Shown in pieces: positions 58,104 to 64,000 of a stretch of 64,000 nt of DNA. Where the stretch lies: assembly GCF_029760895.1 (NCBI RefSeq), contig NZ_CP121679.1:3020001-3084000 (forward strand). The letters are read 5' to 3'. This stretch comes from Ancylobacter sp. WKF20 (GTDB taxonomy: Bacteria; Pseudomonadota; Alphaproteobacteria; Rhizobiales; Xanthobacteraceae). Under the pieces are notes generated by a model that saw nothing but the letters and a program-made list of their open reading frames with translations, did not search any database and was not told the origin of the DNA. Numbering within the stretch: the stretch's first letter is position 1; every line of letters starts with the position of its first letter. The translations under genes and the position numbers were made by a program.

Positions 58104-59737
58104 CGGGCGGCCTCCTGTTCGAGGAAGCGGCGCCGCAGGCTCGCGCGCAGTTCCTTGCGCGAGACCTTGCCGACCGCCGTGGTCTCGAAGGCATCAACGA
58201 AGACGATCTGGTCCGGCACCTTGAAATCGGCGAGTCCGCGCGTGCGCATCCACGCCTTCAGCGCCGCAGCTTTCGGCTTCTCGCCGGAGGCGATGATGAA
58301 GGCGCAGGAGCGTTCGCCCAAAAACGCGTCTGGCAGCGACACCACCGCCGCGTCGAACACGCTGGGATGGCCGAGCAGATGGTCCTCGATCTCCTCGGCG
58401 GAAATCTTCTCGCCGGCGCGGTTGATGTGGTCGCTGGCGCGGCCCTGCACCACGAGATAGCCCTCAGGCGTGCGCTTCACCACATCGCCGGTGCGGTAAT
58501 AGCCGTCGGGCGTGAAGGAGCGGGCATTCGCCCCGTCGTTGTTGTGGTAGGCGCGGATCGTGTAGGGCCCGCGCGTGAGCAAATTGCCAGCCTCGCCCTC
58601 GGGCACGGGATGGCCGGCATCGTCGAGGATCAGTACCTCGTCGGCGGCGCTGATCGGCCGGCCCTGCGTGTCGGTGATGATGTCTTCCGGGTCGTCGAGG
58701 CGGGTGTAGTTCACCAGCCCCTCGGCCATGCCGAACACCTGCTGCAGCGTGCAGCCGAGCACCGGGCGCACGCGGCGGGCCGATTCCGGCAGGAACTTCG
58801 CCCCGCCGACCTGCAGCACCTCCAGGGACGACAGGTCGTGCGCGGTCCCCGGTGCCGCCTGCAGCCAGAGCAAAGCGAGCGGCGGCACGAGGCCGGTGAT
58901 GGTCACGCGCTCGCGGGCGATCAGCGGAAAGGCGACTTCCGGGCTCGGCGAGGGGGCGAGCACGACGCGCGATCCCGCATGGAGCGCGCCGAACACGCCG
59001 GGCGAGCTCATGGGGAAATTATGCGCGACGGGCAGCGCCGCGAGATAGACGCTGTCGGGCGTCAGGCCGCAGATCTCGGCGCTCGCCCGGAACGAATAGA
59101 TGTAGTCGTCATGGGTGCGCGGAATGAGCTTGGAGAGCCCCGTCGAGCCGCCGGAAATCTGCAGGAAGGCAACCTCCGAGGGGTCGGCATCCTCGGGGAG
59201 CACCACACCTTCACCGGAGGGCAGCGAGGCGAGCGAGGGGAACTCACCGCCCTCCCCGCCCTCCCCGACCACCACGACATGTTCCACGGCCGGCACCTCG
59301 GCGACGACCTGCGCGGCCAATGCGCGGTAGTCGAAGCCGTCATGGCTGGCGGCGATGAGGTAGCCGCGCGCCTCGGCCGTGCGGGCGAAATGGGTGATCT
59401 CAACATGGCGATGGGCCGGCAGCGCATAGACCGGGACCAGCCGGGCGCGAAACAGGCCGAACACGACGGACAGGAATTCCGGGATGTTGGGGATCTGCAC
59501 CACCACCCGGTCGCCGGGTTGAAACCCGATCGCCAGCAGGCCACGGGCGATGCGCTCGGCGCGGGCTTCCAGCTCGGCGAAGCTCCAGCGCTGGTCGCCG
59601 CCGACCACGGCGATATGCGCGGGCATCTCCCATACGCGCTGGCGCAGGAAGGAGGTGAAGGTTTCCCCGCGCCAATAGCCGGCGGCGCGGTAGCGCGCGG
59701 CAAATTCCGGCGGCCAGACCTGTCGAAGCGGGATCAC
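58100..59737 (-). CDS. entE: 2,3-dihydroxybenzoate-AMP ligase
   Basis: 545 aa. Stand-alone aryl adenylation enzyme. The P-loop reads [18 protein letters not shown], very close to EntE/DhbE. The segment [13 protein letters not shown] is the A8-type hinge and [11 protein letters not shown] with [13 protein letters not shown] carries the catalytic lysine. It activates 2,3-dihydroxybenzoate and loads the carrier protein. The start is GTG 59737, preceded by GGGAGAG at 8 bases; this gives [20 protein letters not shown], aligning well with EntE. A TTG at 59752 is less likely. It follows entC by 21 bases. Confidence 0.94.
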   Translation of the reverse strand: MIPLRQVWPPEFAARYRAAGYWRGETFTSFLRQRVWEMPAHIAVVGGDQRWSFAELEARAERIARGLLAIGFQPGDRVVVQIPNIPEFLSVVFGLFRARLVPVYALPAHRHVEITHFARTAEARGYLIAASHDGFDYRALAAQVVAEVPAVEHVVVVGEGGEGGEFPSLASLPSGEGVVLPEDADPSEVAFLQISGGSTGLSKLIPRTHDDYIYSFRASAEICGLTPDSVYLAALPVAHNFPMSSPGVFGALHAGSRVVLAPSPSPEVAFPLIARERVTITGLVPPLALLWLQAAPGTAHDLSSLEVLQVGGAKFLPESARRVRPVLGCTLQQVFGMAEGLVNYTRLDDPEDIITDTQGRPISAADEVLILDDAGHPVPEGEAGNLLTRGPYTIRAYHNNDGANARSFTPDGYYRTGDVVKRTPEGYLVVQGRASDHINRAGEKISAEEIEDHLLGHPSVFDAAVVSLPDAFLGERSCAFIIASGEKPKAAALKAWMRTRGLADFKVPDQIVFVDAFETTAVGKVSRKELRASLRRRFLEQEAAR

Positions 59738-59758
59738 GCGAAACTCTCCCAAACGCCC

Positions 59759-61009
59759 TTACGCGCCCGCGTCCAGCGGGCGGCCATCCTCGTCGATGCC
59801 GAAAGCCTGCAGCAGCGCGGCGAATTTGGCGGAGGTCTCCTCCCCCTCGGCGGCCGGATCGGAGCCCGGCACGATTCCGGCCCCGGCATAAAGCCGGGCT
59901 TCGCCGCCGGCAATGCGCGCGCAGCGAATGGCGACGTGCCAGGCGCCGTCGCCCGCCGCGTCACACCAGCCGACCGCGCCGGCATAAAAGCCCCGGTCAT
60001 AGCCTTCGAGCGCGGGAATGGCGCGGGCCGCCACCGCGCGCGGCGCGCCGCAGACGGCGGGCGTCGGGTGCAGCAGCGCGGCGAGTTCGAGGCTCGACAT
60101 GGCGGGATCGCGCAACCGGCCGGCGATGCGCGTGCCGAGGTGCCACATGGTGGCGGTGGAGGTGATCTGCGTGCCCTCCGGCGTGCCAAGCTCGGCGCAA
60201 TAGGGCGCGAGCTGATCGAGGATGGCCTCCACCACGGCGCGGTGCTCCCGCCCGTCCTTCTCGGAGACGGCGAGCGCCTCAGCCGCCGCGCGGTCATCGC
60301 CCGCATCGGCACGGCGGCGGGCCGAGCCGGCGAGCGGGTGGGAGAGAAGGGCCGCGCCGGTCTTGGATATCAGCAGTTCCGGCGTCGCGCCGATGAACAC
60401 GCCGCCCTCCTCCGTGCCGGCCAGCGGCACGCAGAAGGTGGTGACGCTTTCATCGCGGGCGAGCGCCTGAAGCAGCGCCCCGGCGTCGATCGGCCGGTCG
60501 GCGGCAAGCCGCAGGCTGCGCGAGAGCACGATCTTGCGCAGACGCTCGCCGCTCGCATCCGTCTGGCCGCGCGCCATGGCGTCGAGCGCGGCCGTCACCG
60601 CCGCGCGATAGGCGGGCAGCGTCGGCTCGGCCATGACCCGCCATTGCGGAGCGCCGGCCGGCGCCAGCGGGCGCGGACCGCTTGCGCGCGGCAGCAGCCC
60701 GGACAGGTCCGGACGGCCGGCCTGGCGCGTGAGTTCCGCCGGCTGCAACAGATGGGCCGGCGCGTCCATGTCATAGGGCAGCGCGCCGACCAGCAGGCGC
60801 GGACCTTCCGGCCGCGCGGCGAAGTAAGCGCGCACCCGCGCCTCGACCGGCGCCGGGCCTGCCTCCAGCCGCCCAAGGCAGCCCTGCCCGATCAGCGTGT
60901 CCTCCCGGCCTGCCAGCACGAAGGGCAGGGCCGGGGCGGACATCGCCGCCGGGCGGATCGCAGATGCCACGCGCTCAGGCCGCGCGGCATCGGTGAGACG
61001 GGCATTCAT
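59759..61009 (-). CDS. entC: Isochorismate synthase
   Basis: About 416 aa. Chorismate-binding family enzyme that isomerises chorismate to isochorismate, the first step toward DHB. Family blocks are KIVLSRSLRLAA, FIGATPELLISKTG, the HPLAGSARRR motif, SEKDGREHRAVVEAI, and late AGAGIVPGSDPAAEGEE. The start is uncertain among ATG 61036, 61021 and 61009, none with a strong ribosome site. It follows the beta-propeller gene by 43 bases or less. It is the first of the five biosynthetic genes proper. Confidence 0.92.
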   Translation of the reverse strand: MNARLTDAARPERVASAIRPAAMSAPALPFVLAGREDTLIGQGCLGRLEAGPAPVEARVRAYFAARPEGPRLLVGALPYDMDAPAHLLQPAELTRQAGRPDLSGLLPRASGPRPLAPAGAPQWRVMAEPTLPAYRAAVTAALDAMARGQTDASGERLRKIVLSRSLRLAADRPIDAGALLQALARDESVTTFCVPLAGTEEGGVFIGATPELLISKTGAALLSHPLAGSARRRADAGDDRAAAEALAVSEKDGREHRAVVEAILDQLAPYCAELGTPEGTQITSTATMWHLGTRIAGRLRDPAMSSLELAALLHPTPAVCGAPRAVAARAIPALEGYDRGFYAGAVGWCDAAGDGAWHVAIRCARIAGGEARLYAGAGIVPGSDPAAEGEETSAKFAALLQAFGIDEDGRPLDAGA

Positions 61010-61052
61010 CGGCAGACCCATTGACGGTCCATCCATGCGAGGTGGGCGCCGC

Positions 61053-62303
61053 TCAGGGCTTGATGAGGGTGACGGTGTCGCCGAAGGGATCGACCATCGG
61101 CACCGGACGGCCACGCTCGCCGCCGGGACCACCCGCAGGCGGCGCACCAGCCGGAGCACCTGCCGGAGCACCTGCCGGGGAAGCACCGGCCGGCGCGGCG
61201 GCAACCGGCGTCGCACCCGCCGGGGGAGCACCCGCCGGAGGAGCGCCCGCCGGCGCGGCGGCGCCCTCGGGCGGACGCGGACGCGGCACGCTCTTCACCT
61301 TGTTCGACACATAGACATTGCCGCTCTCGGCATCGACCGCGATGGTCTGCGGCATGGAGCCGGTGACGACATTGGCGATGGGGTCGAGCGTCTTGGTGTC
61401 GATCAGGCTGACGAAACCGCCGGTGCGGTTGGCGACATAGAGGATGCTGCGCTTGGCATCGAGCGCCACGCTCAGCGCGCCGCCGCCGGTCGGGATTTCC
61501 TTGATCAGCTTGCCGTCCTTGGCGTCGAGCACGGTGACTTCGCCCGAGCCCTGATTGGCGACGAAGACCTGATCGCCGCTGGCGTCATAGACGAGGTTGA
61601 TCGCGCCCTCGCCGCCGGTGGGGTAGCGGTTCGTCACCTTCTTGCTGGCGAGATCGACCACCACGACCTCATTGGCCTGCAGCGCGGAGAGGAACAGGCG
61701 GTTGTTCTTGGCATCAAGCGCGATGCCGGCAATGCCGCCGGTGAGGTCGTCAATGCTGTCGACGATCTTGTTGGTGGCGCCGTCGATGATCCACACGGCG
61801 CTCGGCGTGTCGCGCATGCCGAGGACGGTGACATAGGCGCGGTTCTTGGCCTCGTCGACCGCGACCTCGCGCACATGCGCCTTCTCGCCCTTGGCAAGCT
61901 TGGCGACGACCTTGCCGCTGGCGAGGTCGATCACGCCGACCGAGCCGTCGCGGGTCTGCGTGCCGTAGAGCGTCTTGGTCTTGGTGTTGATGCCGAGCCC
62001 GAACATAGGGTCATCGCCGGTGGGAATGGTCTCGCGGGTTTCCAGCGTCGCCGGATCGAGCGCCAGAACGCTGGTCTCGGTGGCGCCGCGCGCGCCGGCG
62101 GCGGCGACATAGACGCGGTTGGTCGAAGCGCCGAACACGATCTCGTAGAGGCCCTGGCCGGGCTTCACCTGCTTGACGAATTCCGGGTCCGCGAGCGCCG
62201 CGCCACCGAGCGCCACCAGCGCCGTGGCGGAAAGCAGGGCCGAGCCCAGAAGGCGGAAGGACAGGCGGGCTTTAGGCCGGGAGGGCGTCGCGTCGATGGT
62301 CAT
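61053..62303 (-). CDS. YncE-like beta-propeller protein with Ala/Pro/Gly repeat tail
   Basis: 416 aa. Signal peptide (to about residue 38, GGAALADPE), then a seven-blade YVTN/NHL-like beta-propeller with repeated cores such as VSLIDTKTLDPI and GSVGVIDLASGKVVA. The E. coli relative YncE is an iron-regulated periplasmic protein of unknown role. A tandem P-A-G-A tract lies at about residues 345-391, before a short conserved tail DPFGDTVTLIKP. The start ATG 62303 has a GGAG site. It lies between a binding protein and entC, apparently in the siderophore operon. A role in periplasmic siderophore handling is inference. Confidence 0.8.
   Translation of the reverse strand: MTIDATPSRPKARLSFRLLGSALLSATALVALGGAALADPEFVKQVKPGQGLYEIVFGASTNRVYVAAAGARGATETSVLALDPATLETRETIPTGDDPMFGLGINTKTKTLYGTQTRDGSVGVIDLASGKVVAKLAKGEKAHVREVAVDEAKNRAYVTVLGMRDTPSAVWIIDGATNKIVDSIDDLTGGIAGIALDAKNNRLFLSALQANEVVVVDLASKKVTNRYPTGGEGAINLVYDASGDQVFVANQGSGEVTVLDAKDGKLIKEIPTGGGALSVALDAKRSILYVANRTGGFVSLIDTKTLDPIANVVTGSMPQTIAVDAESGNVYVSNKVKSVPRPRPPEGAAAPAGAPPAGAPPAGATPVAAAPAGASPAGAPAGAPAGAPPAGGPGGERGRPVPMVDPFGDTVTLIKP
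61130..61268. repeat. Short tandem repeat coding for Ala-Pro-Gly tract
   Basis: 12-base-type units such as GCCGGAGCACCT and GCCGGAGGAGCG repeat about ten times inside the propeller gene. They encode a P-A-G-A tract that is probably unstructured. Such tracts commonly vary in copy number by slippage. Confidence 0.75.
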
Positions 62304-62365
62304 GGCGGTACTCCGTTGAGGATGTCGTTGGCGGCGTGCGAAGCTCCCGGCGAGCGACGCAGGTT

Positions 62366-63514
62366 TCAGTCGAGCGCAACCCAGTTCGGGCCCTCGATGG
62401 GCACGGCAAGGAAGCGGGCATTGACCTCGGCGACGGTGGCGTCGACATCGAGGGCGCCGAAGCGCTCGGGGTGGATCCATTTGGCGAGGATTTCGACCGC
62501 GAACAGGTCGAGCGCGGAATTCAGCATCTGGTGCGACAGGCCGTAGACCCGCTTGTCGCGCACCGCCGCCAGCCCTGCGAATCCCGGCCGGGCGATGACG
62601 CGGGCCAGCGTCTCGCGGGCGCGCTCCGCGGTGTATTCCGGCCCGATCAGCAGCCCGCCCGTGCCTTCCATATGGCTGCCGCCGGTCGCGATATAAACCT
62701 GCGGATCCTGGGCGATGACATATTCGAGGTTGAGCTTGCCGAAGGCGCGGGGAATGACCGCCGCGCCGATATTGGCGCCGCCCACCAGGTCGATGATCTC
62801 GCCGACATTGCCGCGCCCCGGCGAATTGCAGCAATCCGCCGTCATCGCCGCGTGCGGCTCGAGGAAGACGCGCGGGCGCTCGGCGGGGGACAGGTTGGCG
62901 AGTTTGCTGGTCACCGCCTCGAGATGGGCGCGGCGATAGGCCAGGAAGGCCTCGGCCTTCTCGGAGGCGCCGGTGGCGGCGCCGAGAAGGCGCAGGCTCG
63001 GCTCGGTATTGGTCAGCGGGTGGGTGAAGAAGTCGATCACCACCACCGGGATGCCGGCGGCCTCGATGCGGGCGCGCTCCTCCTCGCTCGGCTGGGAGCC
63101 GAGGGAGAACACGGCGAGGTCCGGGCGGGCGGCCACCACCTGCTCGACCGAGAGCGAGCCGGCCGAGCTCGCGACCTTGGCCAGCGTCTCGATGGCGGGG
63201 AATTTCGCCCGATAGGCGTCATAGGTGTTCTTGCCCAGCCGGTTGATGTCGCGCGGCCAGGCCGCCAGCACGCTCACCGGATCGGGCTGGATGAGGGCAA
63301 GGGCGACGAGGAAGCGGCCATCGTCGATCAGCAGGCGTTTGGCGGGGGCGGTGAGCGTCACCTGCCGGCCGGTGAGGTCGGTCAGCTGCACCTCCGCCCG
63401 CGACGGCAGCACCAGCGTCGTCCATGCCAGCAGGCCGGTCACCAGCGCGACCAGCAGCCGGGCGGGAGCGAGGCGCGGGCGGCGCGCCGGAAGGGCCGGA
63501 AGAGTGAAAGCCAT
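62366..63514 (-). CDS. Ferric-siderophore ABC transporter substrate-binding protein
   Basis: 382 aa. Periplasmic binding protein of the helical-backbone (FepB/BtuF/FhuD) type. Signal peptide to about residue 38 (LPSRAEV), then LTDLTGRQVTLTAPAKRLLI, ARPDLAVFSLG, VVVIDFF and the late IGPEYTAERARETLARV. It is likely the partner of the permease and ATPase at 50613-52489, although it lies at the far end of the locus. A cysteine pair CC (ADCCNSPGRGN) is unusual for this family and could form a disulfide. The start ATG 63514 lacks a strong ribosome site; TTG 63535 is an alternative. Confidence 0.85.
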   Translation of the reverse strand: MAFTLPALPARRPRLAPARLLVALVTGLLAWTTLVLPSRAEVQLTDLTGRQVTLTAPAKRLLIDDGRFLVALALIQPDPVSVLAAWPRDINRLGKNTYDAYRAKFPAIETLAKVASSAGSLSVEQVVAARPDLAVFSLGSQPSEEERARIEAAGIPVVVIDFFTHPLTNTEPSLRLLGAATGASEKAEAFLAYRRAHLEAVTSKLANLSPAERPRVFLEPHAAMTADCCNSPGRGNVGEIIDLVGGANIGAAVIPRAFGKLNLEYVIAQDPQVYIATGGSHMEGTGGLLIGPEYTAERARETLARVIARPGFAGLAAVRDKRVYGLSHQMLNSALDLFAVEILAKWIHPERFGALDVDATVAEVNARFLAVPIEGPNWVALD

Positions 63515-63874
63515 CGCGAGGTCTGCTTGGATCAACGGGCATCGGATGCTGGCGTCATCCGCCTCGGGGACAGACGTGTCAACTAAACAATTTGTAACAG
63601 CTTGTTTTTAATTACTCTAAATAAGAATAAATACGGTAATTGTCGCGATACTTCCGAAACTATACGCGACATTACTGCCCCTGCGTCATCACGAGTGGGT
63701 CAACCGCGCGCGCTTCTCGGCAGGCTTGGCACGCCCGTCCAAAATGCCGCAGTGCAACCAGAAACGGTATCAGATGGGTGTGCCGCTCTCGCCGCCCGGC
63801 AGCGAATTTGCTAGGTACGCCACGCGCCGCCCTGCGGGGCCGGTGCTTCGGCATCTGGGGGATGGGATCACTTC
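63515..63874. promoter_or_regulatory. Divergent binding-protein (siderophore operon) / ugd promoter region
   Basis: 360 bp with no gene. The stretch 63580-63650 is AT-rich (TTTTTAATTACTCTAAATAAG), consistent with the siderophore operon promoter. An inverted repeat TGTCGCG (63641-63647) / CGCGACA (63665-63671) lies next to it with a 17-base spacer. CTCTAAATAAGAAT weakly recalls half an iron-control (ICE/Fur) motif, but I cannot assign it. Confidence 0.4.
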
Positions 63875-64000
63875 ATGCGCGTTGCAATGATCGGTACCGG
63901 CTATGTCGGCCTTGTTTCCGGTACGTGCTTTTCGGACTTCGGCCATCACGTGACCTGCATCGACAAGGATGCCGGCAAGATCGAGCGGCTGAACCGCGGC
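63875..64000 (+). CDS. ugd: UDP-glucose 6-dehydrogenase (3' truncated by window edge)
   Basis: First 42 residues of Ugd: [20 protein letters not shown] (Rossmann GxGxxG), continuing [20 protein letters not shown]. The enzyme oxidises UDP-glucose to UDP-glucuronate for polysaccharide or glycolipid synthesis. The start ATG 63875 is supported by a GGGGGATGGG ribosome site. It is divergent from the siderophore operon, and the rest of the gene is outside the window. Confidence 0.9.
   Translation, partial: MRVAMIGTGYVGLVSGTCFSDFGHHVTCIDKDAGKIERLNRG

Noticed and set aside
58367..61024. 885-codon plus-strand open frame over entE and entC
   Set aside because: Antisense of two clear siderophore genes; Arg/Gly/Ala-rich with no family signal.
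61130..61268. Tandem 12-bp units read as a non-coding minisatellite
   Set aside because: They stay in frame and code for P-A-G-A within an intact propeller gene.

Overview
The window is chromosomal DNA from a very GC-rich alphaproteobacterium, most likely of the order Hyphomicrobiales (Rhizobiales) and perhaps Xanthobacteraceae (Ancylobacter/Starkeya/Xanthobacter-like). This is inferred from gene content and order: a cysD/cysNC pair divergent from DUF2849-cysI-DUF934-cysH, an mdh/sucA/sucB/lpdA cluster, sdhCDAB, a DUF5993-dsbB pair, and scattered palindromic repeats. No rRNA, tRNA, CRISPR array, phage or insertion sequence was recognised.

Layout. 1-1.75 kb: the end of a FOXRED1-like FAD oxidoreductase and a DUF429 protein. 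2-12 kb: a sulfur assimilation block with sulfate activation (cysD, cysNC), reduction (DUF2849, cysI, DUF934, cysH) and uptake (sbp, cysT, cysW; no cysA seen). 12-23 kb: housekeeping and envelope genes (YqaA/DedA-like, HisE-like, D-Ala-D-Ala carboxypeptidase, CobW GTPase, CAP lipoprotein, MscS-like channel, GNAT, trypsin-like protease, ZapE, DUF1003). 23-31 kb: TCA cycle genes mdh, sucA, sucB, a LysE exporter and lpdA, ending in a strong terminator; sucCD is not between mdh and sucA. 31-39 kb: a 41-aa secreted protein, xerC, priA, DUF5993-dsbB, an ACT-like protein with an AEC transporter, a glycerophosphodiesterase and gluQ. 39-43 kb: sdhCDAB, preceded by a 17-bp palindrome. 43-48.5 kb: a secreted PHB-depolymerase-like esterase, an M23 peptidase, a carboxylesterase, an HNH endonuclease and a second dsbB.

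49.5-63.5 kb holds the main accessory system, a catecholate siderophore locus of enterobactin type. On the minus strand a binding protein, a YncE-like beta-propeller with an Ala/Pro/Gly repeat tail, and entC, entE, entB, a stand-alone aryl carrier protein, entF and entA form an apparent eight-gene operon of about 11 kb. A ferric-siderophore ABC permease and ATPase converge on its end, and an IroE/Fes-like esterase is divergent from the permease. The EntF-like NRPS is C-A-T-TE, and its adenylation pocket reads as serine-specific. Chorismate would therefore be turned into 2,3-dihydroxybenzoate, coupled to serine and possibly cyclised to a trilactone. The TonB receptor, exporter and phosphopantetheinyl transferase are not in the window. 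The last bases start ugd (UDP-glucose dehydrogenase).

Two families of dispersed repeats (about 95 bp palindromic, and about 180 bp) lie in the gaps near 1.8, 8.2-8.75, 32.2 and 48.6-49.4 kb. They explain most of the long non-coding stretches.
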